A DNA stretch of 64,000 nucleotides, taken from assembly GCA_022393335.1 (NCBI GenBank), contig JAJEKB010012267.1, forward strand, positions 27,752-91,751, read 5' to 3'. A program made the translations under genes and the position numbers. The notes beneath the pieces were generated by a model that made no database searches, was not told the origin of the DNA, and saw only the letters and a program-made list of their open reading frames with translations. This document shows positions 1 to 11,696 of the stretch, piece after piece. The first letter of the stretch is position 1, and each line of letters starts with the position of its first letter. This DNA comes from Macrotrachela quadricornifera. Taxonomy: Eukaryota; Rotifera; Eurotatoria; Philodinida; Philodinidae.

Positions 1-517
1 AACAGTCGATACTCTACTTCAACTCCTATTGCATAGATGAATCCATGGATTTATTTCTTCGTTCAGATCATAGATCATTGTGATTATCAGTCTAACGCTG
101 ACGATTTACAGTCACTATCAATCACACAATTTGTTCTTTCTACTATTTCAACAAGCAATTTTCTATTTTTATAAATTTTTAAAGTAAAAAAAAGCGTTAT
201 GCGAGTGTTGAACAGATATAATAGACAAGTAATAAAGCCACGTATTGGATCATTGTGAACTCACTATCTTGAATAAAGTTGATTGTATAAGAGAATATCA
301 CTTTAATCAAAGAAAATTGATATTAGGAATATGTATAATGAATGAGTAGATTTAAGAAATTCTTCGTTTATTTCTGAAATCTTTGAAACATGTTGACAAC
401 TTATAAGTTTATCAATCTACTTTATGAAAAATCTTTTTGATTTATTCTTATCTTATCACAATCTCATGTATAGATGAACTCTAATTTCTATTGATCAAAA
501 ATAAAAATCTTTTTTAG
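1..517. other. No gene seen; probably IDE intron
   Basis: No coding stretch with the codon style of the neighbouring genes is visible on either strand. The segment ends in a T-rich acceptor (TTTTTAG) directly in front of the first visible insulysin exon, so at least its right part is an intron of that gene. The exon carrying the catalytic zinc motif must lie further left, outside the window. Confidence 0.6.
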
Positions 518-3500
518 TATCCAGGTGAAAATGAATATAATAAACTAATAGAAGGTAATGGTGGTTGTACAAATGCTTATACAGATGGTGATCGTACAAA
601 TTATTATTTTGATATAAATCCAAGTTTATTATCTGATGCACTTGATATGTACATTTGATTGGTTATTTTGTTTTTTCAATTAAATAAATAAGTTTTTTTT
701 TCCTTTATTTTAATATAGTTTTGCTCAATTTTTTATTTCACCACTTTTTTCTACATCATCAACTGATCGTGAATTAGAAGCAGTTAATTCTGAATATGAA
801 GGAAATTTATTCCAAGATACATGGCGTATTCATCAATTAGATAAATCTACATCAGATCCAAAACATCCATTTTCAAAATTTTCTATTGGTAATATAGAAT
901 CATTAAGAACAATACCTAAACAATCTGGAAATGATGTTCGACAAATACTTTTAAATTTTCATAAAAATGAATATTCATCAAATCGAATGAGTTTAGCTGT
1001 ACTTGGCAATCGTAAATAATCATATTTTTTAATATATTAAATAGAAATAATTTTTTTCCTTTTTTAAGAATCCCTTGATGAATTACAATCATTTGTTATT
1101 AAAAGTTTTAAAGATGTAGAAAATAAAAAATTAAAAAAATCAATATATCCATCAGATCCATATGGCGAAAATAAACAAAAAGTTTGTTTTTATTCAAAAT
1201 GTTTTTTTTATCTTTTATATTTTATTTTTTCTAAAGACAATTTGTTATATTGTTCCTGTTCAAGAAGAACGTCAATTAAAAATTCATTGGGTTATACCTG
1301 ATTATAAAGAATTATATTATTATAAAGTAAATATAAATCATTTTCATTTTAATTTTTATATATTGAATATTTCAATTTTTCATTTAGATTGAATCATATC
1401 TATCACGCTTGATTGGACATGAAGGTTATGGATCATTATTATCATATTTAAAAAAATTTGGTCTTGCTACTCAATTATCCGCTGGTCAAAACAATTCTGC
1501 ACCTGGTTTTAATTTTTTTACTATTGATATTGAATTAACTATTGAAGGATTAAGTAAATAATATATAAATATTAATTTTGATATGTCCTTTTTTTAAAAA
1601 TTAGATCAATGGGAACGAGTTATTTATACTATTTATCAATATTTAACTATGTTACGTAAAGAAGGACCAAAACAATGGATTTTTGACGAACTCAAAGTAC
1701 GATAAAGAATAAAAAAATGTTTCTTTCTTTCTTTTGATTATATTTATAGAGTATAAAGGAAATAAATTTTCAATTTAAAGAAAAAGACCAACCGGTTGAT
1801 TTTGTTTCAAATTTAGCTGGTAGAATGAGGGTATTTATATGTAAATAATAAAAACAAAAATTAATTGAAATCTTTTTTTTGTTTTAGGATTATCCACTAA
1901 CTGAATGTCTGTCAGGAGAATATGAAATGCGTGAATTTCGTCCTGATTTAATAAATAAACTTCTTGATGAATATTTAATTCCAAGTAAAATGAGGTAAAA
2001 CAAGAAATTTTTATTAATAAAAATATTTTAATAGTATTTCTTTTTGTTTTTCAAAGAGTATTTCTTATAAGTAAAGAATTTATAACAATTGCAACAGAAA
2101 AAGAAAAATGGTTTGATACACAATATAAACTAGAATATTTATCAGATGAACTTATTAAACAATGTGAACTATGTCAAAGTATTCCTGAACTTCATTTACC
2201 AACACCAAATGAATTTATTCCAACTGATTTTCATTTATTTTCTGAAGAAAAAAATTTGGTACGACCGAATATACCAACAAAAATTAAAGTAAGATAAAAT
2301 AAAAAAATAATATATTTCATTTATATTTAAAATTCTTATTTCAAGGAAAATGAATATTATCGTCTTTATTATGCTCAAGATTCATATTATAAATTACCTA
2401 AAGCTTGTATTTATTTTGAATTTCGAAAGTAAATGAAATATTTCATTTCATTATTTTGATTTCTTTTTTTCAATTTAGCCCATTAGTAAATGCTGATCCA
2501 ATACATTCCAATATGAATACACTTTATATTGAATTAATTAATGATGCATTAACTGAAATTATTTATCCAGCACGACTTGGATGTTTAGAATACGAATTAT
2601 CTCCTACAAATAATGGTATTCAGGTAATTTTTAACAAAAAATTGTTTTTGTATTTACTTTTTTTTCTTTTAGTTAGAAATTTTTGGATTTAATCATAGAA
2701 TAAAAGAATTTCTTCTTAAAATAATTGATTGTATGATTAATATTAAAATAAAAAAACAACAATTTGAAATAATTAAAGAAAAAGTAAATGAACTAATAAA
2801 AAAAAGAAAATAATTTCATTTATGAAAATATTTTTTATATAGGTAAAACGATCATTACAAAATTTTCGACGTGAAGTTCCTTATGAAATGGCATATTTTG
2901 GTGTTACATATTTAATAAATGAATATAAATGGAATAAAGATGAATTACTTAGTTATATCGATGGTAAATTTTTAAAAAGAAAAAATATTAAAAATTCAAA
3001 ATATTTTTATCATTATAAGATATAACAATAGATGATATAGAATCATTTATTTCACGACTATTCAATCGTTTTTATATTGATTCATTAATGTATGGAAATT
3101 TAACAGAAAATGTAAGAAAAATTATTTTATTTGATTTTACATTTATTTTTTTTTGAATAGCAATCAATTGAATATATGACATTCATTGAAGAAAAATTTC
3201 AAGAAAAACATTTTTATCAATCACTTCATTCGACTTTATGGTTTAATCGACGTCAATTAATATTACCTGATAGTTAGATTTATTTTTCTTATTTCATTGT
3301 AAATATATATATATATATAAATTTTCTTAGGTTGTAATTATGCATATAGAATGGTTAGTGATGCACATAAATTAAATGCAATTGAAATATATTTACAATG
3401 TTTTCAACAAACAATTGAAAATAATGCTTTATTGCAATTATTTTCACATTTAGTACAAGAACCTTGTTTTAATCAATTAAGAACAAAAGAACAATTAGGT

Positions 3501-5206
3501 TATATTGTTCAATCATATGTACGTCGTTCATATAGTGAACAAGGTTTTAGTGTTATAGTACAATCATCTCAAGAACTTGATTATGTTAATCAACGTATTG
3601 AATTATTTATTAAATCGATAAGAGTATGTAAAAAATTAAATAAATAAAGAGAAAAAGAACAAGAAAAATATCTTACTTGTTATAGATTTTAACAGATGAT
3701 CGACAATCTAATGTACAGTTCTTGAGTTCAATCACTTGAGCTTGCCAAACATATAACTTAACTATGTGGTAGCTACAACTGTTGATGTATACCACAATAT
3801 AATGAATATTCTGTTTTATGAAGGATCTGTCGAAGGAATCTCTGGAAGTGTCATCTTGCATTTTGACTTATTTGTATTTCAATCGATCGAGTATATTGAT
3901 ATAGTAAAAAGTCTAAAAGGATCTTTGAGCATGACTGTTTTTTTAAAGTTCAAATGAGAGGTGACACTTTGAAGGATTTTCTCATTAGATAAACAAGCCA
4001 TTAGTAATTTGTCTAATGTCATTTTATATTTGATAGTGCTAAGTATACAATTGCTGTTGATAGTGCGTGCCGAACAATTAACCATTCAGTTAAAGCAACC
4101 AAATAGAGTAGAGTATTCTTTTAGACTATATTAGTTAATAATATAAAATAAGTCTGTCAAAATTTATTTTGTGTATAAACGACTAAAAATATACTAAATT
4201 TGATATATGAAGAATTCAGAAATCAACTGATATTGTAAATGCGAGAAATGTTATTACATAATATTAACTCGTATTTTCTTATAAGAAGTCGTTAATTATA
4301 ATGTATTGAGATGCGAACATGATAAATATTTACCTATTCATAACAAATATTGTATAACTTGGAGAAAAATCGCATTTTAGAGAAAATTTTCTGGAAGTTA
4401 AAACATCTATAATCCCATATATAACTTTTATGAATTATTTCTGAAAACTTTTGACTAATAATCTAATGAGAAATTCTTATTTTAAATTAGGATTATATAT
4501 CAACAATGCCTGATGAATTATTTAAAGAACAACGTCAAGGTTATATAATTAAAAAAATCGAAGTACCAAAAAGTATGCAAAATCAAGCAGATGAATTTTG
4601 GGACGAAATAAATAACCATCAATTTTGTTTTAATCGACGTAAAAATAAATAGTTAAATAAAAATTATTTTTAATTATTTTATTTTATTTTAGCTCAAATT
4701 GAAATTGATATAATAAAAACATTAGAACGTAATGATTTACTTAAATTTTATGATCATTATATATCACCAAATTCAATTCATCGACGTAAATTATCTGTTC
4801 ATATTAATCCATCAACATTAGCACTTCAAATGCAAACTAATGAAATAGATACTCTTGAAAATAAAGATGAATTAAAATCTATTGAACATAAAGAAGATGC
4901 TGAAATAGATAATTCTGAAACTGAAAACACAAATCAAAACATAATTCATGTTACTGAACAACAAATTATTGTCGATCTGGTAGATAAAGCATGTATAAAA
5001 GACACAGAAAATATTTTACATAAAGAAGAAATTAATTTACCAGAAGTAAAATTTTTATTAATCGATATTTATGTTTACTTTTTTTTGTTTCATTTTTCTA
5101 GTTTGAATGGATTGATAATGTTCATATATGGAAAAGTAAATTGTCATGTTATCCTCTTGCTCAATCATATGAAAAATTGGATATGCCTGTTCTCTACAAA
5201 TTATAA
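518..5206 (+). CDS. IDE: Insulin-degrading enzyme (insulysin), 5'-partial
   Basis: M16A zinc metallopeptidase that degrades insulin, amyloid-beta and other short peptides. Nineteen exons: 518-648, 719-1011, 1069-1181, 1237-1326, 1388-1553, 1605-1696, 1750-1830, 1888-1994, 2057-2288, 2346-2428, 2479-2623, 2673-2783, 2843-2963, 3020-3111, 3161-3272, 3331-3623, 4491-4638, 4693-5045, 5102-5206. Phases agree throughout, giving 955 residues and a stop. The first residues, YPGENEY, match the segment just after HxxEH in IDE, so the zinc-binding histidines lie off the left edge. Visible landmarks are NYYFD, FAQFF, AVNSEYEGN (area of the third zinc ligand), HPFSKF, and RTKEQLGYIV with the Arg and Tyr that hold substrate in the C-terminal half. 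The fourth M16 domain is followed by an acidic, Gln/Asn-rich insertion (about 4830-5045) that is longer than in vertebrate IDE. Intron 16 (3624-4490) is about 870 nt while most others are under 70. The family call is secure; the donors at 3273 (GTTAG) and a few others are non-consensus. Confidence 0.95.
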
Positions 5207-7661
5207 TCGTTATTAGGTTTTTTTTCAAAATTCTACTATTATCTAATATATTCATATAATAATTTATTATTTCAAGAGTTAAAAAGAGACGATTTTTTTT
5301 TCTTTTATCGAACGGACGGCATGGAAGTTTCCGAAGAAAATGTTCGCTTGTTTGGAAGTATTTGAGATGAATAAAAAAAAGATGCGTATTAGAACCATCA
5401 TCTGATGCTCTTTTTGAATATGAACTGAAATTTTTTTTTCGCATATTTCATTCGAGAGCAGCGAGATAACATTTGAAAGACTTACAAAGAATCGTTCGCA
5501 CACAAAAAAATGTTACCTTATAGCAAATTGTTATCTTATCTATTTTTATTGATTCTTCATGCACATTTCTTGTCCTCTTTTAACTCCTAAAAATACAGGA
5601 ATGACAACAAAATTTATCTGTGCAGTAGACTCGTATTATGCATCTTCACTCGAATTTTGATCTCTAATTTTCTTAATTTGATCTTTACGTGAACTATAGG
5701 AGCAAATTATCGTCATTCTATTAGATTAGTAAGACGTTTGCACATATATATAATTTATCTTTCCAATAATTTATCATTTAGTTAAATAGAATAAAACTAT
5801 AGAAAGTTTTCATAAGTGAAAATAACTATAATCGTCAATATTTATGATGAACATTAACAAAAATGATCTCATGAAAATTCGTGGAAGTTAGTCTCCTTTT
5901 ATTTTAACGCAAAAATCAATAATTTAACGAGATTCAATAAAACTTAATTTTATTGATTCTCTCGATTGTGTAATTTATCAAAAAAAAAATTTTTTTTGAG
6001 ACTATCGATCGATTTAATCAATGTTAGCTTGTGCTTTTAATGTGGGTGTGACGTTATTTATTCTATTTTTCTGTTCCTATTCATTTTGTCTACAATAATA
6101 TGTGTTGCATAATTATGACTTGAATATGATGACTCATGGATGAAATTGCCAAACATATATCATCTCTTTTCATAAGAATTTACAAAAAAAGAAAACACCT
6201 GCCTTAGTCAGTGGTTATAATGAAGTAGTACAACAATAAATATGTTCACCCGTATTAATCTATTAAAGCTTTAAAAAGAGCTATAAACATTTAAATTTGT
6301 AATTTTGATAGAGTAGTAAATGACGCATTTTTTTGACGAAAAAATCAACCTTCTATCATACTTCTGAAATTTAATGCATGTACATTATGGGATTTATAGA
6401 GTCTGTAATATTTTATTGAAAATCAATTACTTGATAATATATGTGAAGAGATTAGTAAATTTATTAATAATATAAGAAAGTTATTACAAGCCCGGGAGGT
6501 TTTTTTTTCTGAGAAGTTTTTTGATTAATTTTATTTATGTTTTTAGTCATGATATATTGGAACATCTTATCGACCTTCAATGGTATGAAAAATAATTGTT
6601 ACCAAATGCCTTACGAAATATTTTTGTTAAACTTGATACATTAGTAGATTGTAATTAATATTTATCGATTTTAATTAAAAGTTTTTCCAAATATTTTCAC
6701 GACTGTAATAAAAATCTTGATTTATCGACTGGTCTGTATATTTCTCACTAATTTATAAGAACGAAAACTCTTTATTCGCCAAAAAACAATTTATGTCTTA
6801 TATTTTTCGTTAATTCTCATTTTGATTAATCTTACATGACCATATGTTAAAAATAAAATGTCTAAACGAGAATTTATACGTAATATACATCATGCTATGA
6901 TAAATAGAATATTATGTGATGGATTTGCTAATCATCTCTATAATAATATTTATTTAAATGGATATGTAGCTCATTCAACTACGACTGCACGTTAGAATAA
7001 AATCAAAATTATTAAGACATACTAAAACAAATCCTCGGTACTCTTCTGTGCAAACATTTTATTTTTCTCGTTTATTTTGTATATGATGTTTCTCCATGAA
7101 TTCGTATTTTCTTTTTCTTTTCTATAAGAAAGGAAACCACCGTTTAAATAGATAATAAATATATAAAGGTTTTTTGTAAAAAACATGAAGATGGTAAAAT
7201 TAATATTAATAATCAATCAATAAAGCAGCACATAGTAGTGCTACTCACTAAAAACCCATTTGTGCGAGATAGTATCTGAATATAAACTTTTTGGAGAAAG
7301 ATGCCACTTAAAATTACTATATGAAAACGTTTTTTTATTGAAAATACAAATTTTGTACAAACGCGCTTATCTTTAAGACACCTTTTAATTGAAAATAGAT
7401 TCTTTACAAAAGCATTGGAAGGCTATTTTTTTTCAATACGCCTCTTCTAAGAAAAAAATCTTTGGTAAAGCATAGTTTTCTTACTGAGTCGAACTCAGTT
7501 ACTACTCATTTTTATTTTCAATTGACTTATTATTTTCTACAGCAATTTTTACTATCATTGGGTTAACTGACCAAAAAAATCATTTATCAAAAGGTCGTCT
7601 TTATAATTGTTTTAATAACGAAAATTTTCTGATCTACTCCAAATTTGCATCTATATATATA
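5207..7661. other. Gene-poor spacer after IDE
   Basis: No supported gene. It holds AT-rich spacer and a 51-codon open frame at 6843-6998 with gene-like codons but no recognisable domain or partner exon. Open frames on the minus strand around 5058-5503 lie in low-complexity sequence behind the IDE stop and look accidental. Confidence 0.5.
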
Positions 7662-7663
7662 TA

Positions 7664-8059
7664 GGGTGATAAAAAAGCTCTCGGAGTACCTTGTGTGTTC
7701 GTTTAAGAAATGATATTAGAGATAATAGTCGTGATATTCCACGAGAAGTTTCATCCTTTTAACCTAATCGTGAGATATTGTTTTGAAGTAAACAATTTGA
7801 TCTCTTAGTTATTACTGAATCCTACCAGGTATTTCGACTTTAAAAAAATTAAAGAGATTTCTAGATCACCACCGAACTTTATATGATAGCAATAGTGCTT
7901 AACAGGCCCAGATTTGCCATAACAATTCTTGATCAAAATCATTGACAGAAGTTGGGCTCAGAGATGAAATCCATCCTTTTAGTGGTATTAACCCTTGGCG
8001 CTATCAGAAATGATAGAATGTCCCAACTCTTTAATGCGTACGAGCTATTCTTTATCACC
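7664..8059. mobile_element. TA-flanked terminal-inverted-repeat element, non-autonomous
   Basis: The left end reads GGGTGATAAAAAAGCTC. The right end, read on the other strand, is GGTGATAAAGAATAGCTC, giving imperfect inverted ends of about 17-18 bp. A TA dinucleotide lies immediately outside each end (7662-7663 and 8060-8061), as expected for a Tc1/mariner-type target duplication. The 396-bp interior has no transposase-like open frame, so this would be a MITE or a decayed internal-deletion copy. The superfamily is inferred only from the TA and the shape of the ends. Confidence 0.6.
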
Positions 8060-8157
8060 TACTCGTTTTTATAGTGATTAGTAATACTATCAATATTAGT
8101 AATAAACACCTAAATTTATAATCAATTAATTTAGCCCAACAACGAAGGATGGTCATG

Positions 8158-8194
8158 GTTAGGCTTGCACCAAACCCAAACTGTTTGGGTTTGG
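8158..8194. repeat. Perfect palindrome CCAAACCCAAAC-t-GTTTGGGTTTGG
   Basis: Positions 8170-8194 form a perfect 12+1+12 hairpin. It is preceded by TTAGGCTTGCACCAAA, and nearly the same block (TTAGGCATGCACCAAA) occurs at about 13448 in front of another CCAAAAC/GTTTTGG hairpin. The two are probably the same type of repeat end. Confidence 0.6.
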
Positions 8195-8238
8195 ATTTAA
8201 TATTAAGACCAATGAAATAAATCTCTTCATTGAAGTCA

Positions 8239-8788
8239 GGGTCCCCAAGTCCTCTCCTATACTGTAGAGGTAGCTTTACGATCTCAGGGTCTATATTGTG
8301 GGGATACCTCTAGGTTCTCAACCGTTATACAATAAGGATACCCTTGGATACTCAAGTACTATATATTGTGGGTACCCTAGGTCCTCAATTGCTGTTTATT
8401 ATAGGTAGCCTAGGACTCTCAACTACTATATATTATGGGTACCCTTGCGTCATCAACTGCTATATATTAGGGATATCCTTGGGTCCTCAAGTAGTATATA
8501 TTGGGGATGCCTCCGGTCCTCAACTGCTATATGCTAGGGATGCCCTAAGATCCTCAAGTACTATATGTTAGGAGTACTCTTAGGTCCTCAAGTGCTACAT
8601 GTGGAGGTAGCCTTGGATCCCCACGTTATATGATGTACAGATATCTTTGGGTTCTAGAGAGCTATTGAATAGAGATACCGTTAGATTCTCATGTTATACT
8701 AGATGAAGGTACATGCTGAGTTCTCAGCAGCTATTACATACAGCTAGCTTTAGGTTCTCATTTCCTATTATATAAAGGCACTCACAGG
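8239..8788. repeat. Degenerate minisatellite, unit about 34 bp
   Basis: Roughly sixteen diverged units built around GGTCCTCAAGTGCTATATAT followed by TRGGGATRCCCTT. The period, counted by eye between successive 'ggtcctcaa' blocks in the middle, is 34-35 bp. Because 34 is not a multiple of three, the 75-codon open frame across it (8344-8571) is a by-product and not a gene. Units are best conserved at about 8380-8620 and decay to both sides. GC content is visibly higher than in the surrounding DNA. Confidence 0.8.
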
Positions 8789-9972
8789 TCACCAGAGAAA
8801 TGTACCAATGCTAATAGTTCCCCTACAAATACCATTGGGTATTAGCTCTCTTAGTAGTTGCAAAGAAACCTGAAATCCAAAAATTTCGAACAGCTAATGA
8901 TAGATTGTATTTCCTTGATCTCGGAAATCGTTTTTCGATCTTTATGTCAAACTTTTTCTCACAAATGAAATAATCTGATAAAAAATGTGGCATAACTCAA
9001 AATGATATTTCTCCGTAGAAATATTTTATCTCGTTTGGTAAACGGTTTAATAAGCATGTGAATTGACAGTAAAATTAGTGTTTCAAGTTCTATAACAAAT
9101 AATTCTATGTAGAAAAGATTCTTAAGTGCAAGATTGTTGTATTCAAGACGAATCTCTAATGGTTATCGATAACATTCGAATAACGTTTTCAGTTATATAT
9201 GTATACCCCTATAACGAAATTTGAGGAATTGAATAAATAGAACAGAAAGAAAGTGTCATTTTAAAAGGATCTATTTCATCCAATTATTGTAAAGTCTATC
9301 TAATTAAAAAATTCTATTTCAATATTTTCTTGGAGTTTATATTACCATAAACAAATTCGACCATTACATCAATTATCAAAACGTAAATTTTTTTTATTTT
9401 CTCGTGGTCTTTGCAATGAACTGTTGAAAGTTCAAGTTATCAAAGATTCATTTCTGCTGTAATCGCTTTTAAAAAAACAATTTCTATTTGTATAGAAGGT
9501 GAATGTTGATTCATACATCAATTCAGCACTTATCAATACTGTTTAAAGCACATAATCTTAGATAGATGATTTAAATAAATGTCTTATATGATAAAATCCT
9601 ATGGAACATCATTGTTCTATTGAGTTATGCTAACTCTAATGTTATCGAAGAACTATTTTCGATAGAAACTATCATTATAAATGACTAAACCCTCGAATTA
9701 TCATTTTCTTTATATTTTCTTCGTTCTTTGCTTTAGAAGCCGACGCCGATTTGTTTTTCTTCGTACTTCATTTCGTATCAGTGGACGCGTTGACCATGTG
9801 GGTCAGAAATAAAACAATGAAGAGAAAAAGAAAGAAAATCTTCTTTACATATATATATATATAGACTTGTAATTATAGATGTATTCGTCAGTTAAATAGA
9901 TGAATAATTCATTTCTTTTATTTCTCACTTCTCTTAACCTGATAGTATCGATTTTCTTTGTTTAGATAGTAA
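8789..9972. other. Spacer upstream of the small six-exon gene
   Basis: AT-rich sequence without supported features. A 43-codon open frame at 9681-9812 is short and isolated. A T-rich acceptor-like TTCTTTGTTTAG at about 9953-9964 sits just before the ATG at 9973 and may end a 5' untranslated intron or be a trans-splice site. Confidence 0.4.
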
Positions 9973-10771
9973 ATGACTAATCTCATAAAGTTCATAAAAG
10001 ATCATCGAGATCTTATTGAAGATTTAATTGATTTTCTGTTTATCAGTATACCACTTTTTTTTTATATAATGGTTATGTCTTGGTAAAAGAAAACACGGTA
10101 AATAAAAGTTTTTTTCAATGAAAATTTCATCTTAAGTTTTAATAGATTCAATTAGAGAAAACTGATTGTAAGCAAGTGAAAATAGATGTTGTAAATTACA
10201 CGAACAACGTTAAATCTTTGAAAGTTTCAATACGACAACGTATAGATGATATTTTAATCGATTTCACGGTAAGTCAGAAAATGAATATCATTGCAAATAA
10301 TAAAAACTTATTTGTAGGATAAACAAACAAATTCAAAGAATGAAATAATCATTTCATTAAATGATAACAAATGTAATTCATTGGATAAATAGTAAGCTAT
10401 TTTGACGATTTTAATTGTTTTTTAGCATTTGTTTCGTTTTTTAGTGTCAAAGAAAAAATCATCGAATTATTCAAATGGCTCAATTTAAAATCAAAATTGT
10501 TTTTAAAAAGTTTTTCAATTGAACAATTGAAAATTGACTTGATCGATTTGAAATTACCAATATCCATTGATCAATCTTCGTATGAAACTTGTAAGAAAAA
10601 CTTTCTTTTATTAACATATCGATTAACGTCTTGTTTTCTATACAGTTTCACCATTGAACATATGCATTCCTGGTGAACAAGATGAAATAAAGCAAGTTTA
10701 ACTTTTGTGGACCTTAACTTAAAAAAATATTTATTTATTTTAGTAAAGGTGATTTGAATACACCAAATTAA
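9973..10771 (+). CDS. Small six-exon hypothetical protein
   Basis: No family recognised. Proposed exons are 9973-10071, 10146-10268, 10318-10391, 10445-10590, 10646-10691 and 10744-10771, totalling 516 nt (171 residues plus TAA) with consistent phases. Each exon alone is too short to stand out as a long open frame. Exons 2-5 read through with gene-like codons, and their introns have good signals (GTAAGT, GTAAGC, GTAAGA; acceptors TTTGTAG, TTTTTTAG, ATACAG). Intron 5 appears to use a GC donor (AA|GCAAGT). Exon 1 is the weakest part: its donor is ATG|GTTATG, and it would encode a hydrophobic stretch near residues 22-33. The rest is a Lys/Ile/Asp-rich, probably helical chain. An AATAAA-like signal follows near 10815. 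An alternative first exon is possible. Confidence 0.5.
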
Positions 10772-11696
10772 AAATTTGATCAACATGAAAAAAAGTACTG
10801 GATTCTTTCTGTTGAAATAAAAAATGATTGATGAACTTGTTTACTTTGCAATTAGTTTATTTACTTATATTTCATCAACTAACATTAATGTTATTATTTG
10901 GAAAAATGTTTTCTTGTATTTTGATGAAGAAAAATATTAGTTTCTGTTGTGTTTAAGAAAGATTTTTGTGCATTTGGAAAAAAAAACAAGATTTTTTGTA
11001 TTTTGATTGAAAATAAAAAGATATTTCTCTATTATGATGAAAGAGAAAGAATTTTGTATGCTGTGTTTAAAAAAAGGTTTCGTTCAGTTTTATCAGTTAG
11101 ATAAGGAGAGAAATTTTGTCATAGAGAATACAATTATAAGTTTTTTCCTCACTTCGAGTTACATAACTGATATATGAAAACAAATTTACCGTTTTTCTCA
11201 TTTTTAATGAATTATTGAAATAAACATGGACATCAGCTAATTGATTTATAAAAAACAATATTCTTAATTATTACTGAATAAAAAAAAATTTCATAATTAA
11301 AATTATCATAAGAAACCAATAAACTATCCTCTGAAACAGATTTATTTTTTTCATGTTTTTTAACAAAATATGATGTTATATAACTTCCACCATCATCCGG
11401 ACATGTATGAACAATTCGATCAATGCAAGATCGAATAGATCGTCGAAACATGTAATTAACGCCATATATTGATACAAACGATTATTTCTGCATTTTTATA
11501 GTTATACTCTCCTTTTTATATTGATCGACGGACGATTTCTTTTTCATTTCTTTATATCATCGAGCGTCTGATAAGAAATGACAACATATGTTGAATATAA
11601 CCGTGACCATCGAAGCACCAATGACGAACGAATGAATATTTCTTTTCTGTGTGATGTTCAGTCAGACATATATATAATTTTCAAATAGTTGTTTAA
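10772..11696. other. Spacer, nothing supported
   Basis: It holds the likely 3' end of the small six-exon gene and AT-rich sequence. The minus-strand open frame at 11233-11451 has no recognisable similarity and no splice partners. Confidence 0.4.

Noticed and set aside
6843..6998. 51-codon frame with gene-like codons (MSKREFIRN..)
   Set aside because: No domain, no convincing splice partner upstream or downstream; could be a relic exon, but support is too thin for a gene call.
8344..8571. 75-codon open frame
   Set aside because: It lies entirely in the 34-bp minisatellite; the reading frame rotates with each unit and no protein repeat is preserved.
9681..9812. Short Arg-rich frame starting MTKPSNYHF
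   Set aside because: Only 43 residues, no neighbouring exons in phase, no family resemblance.
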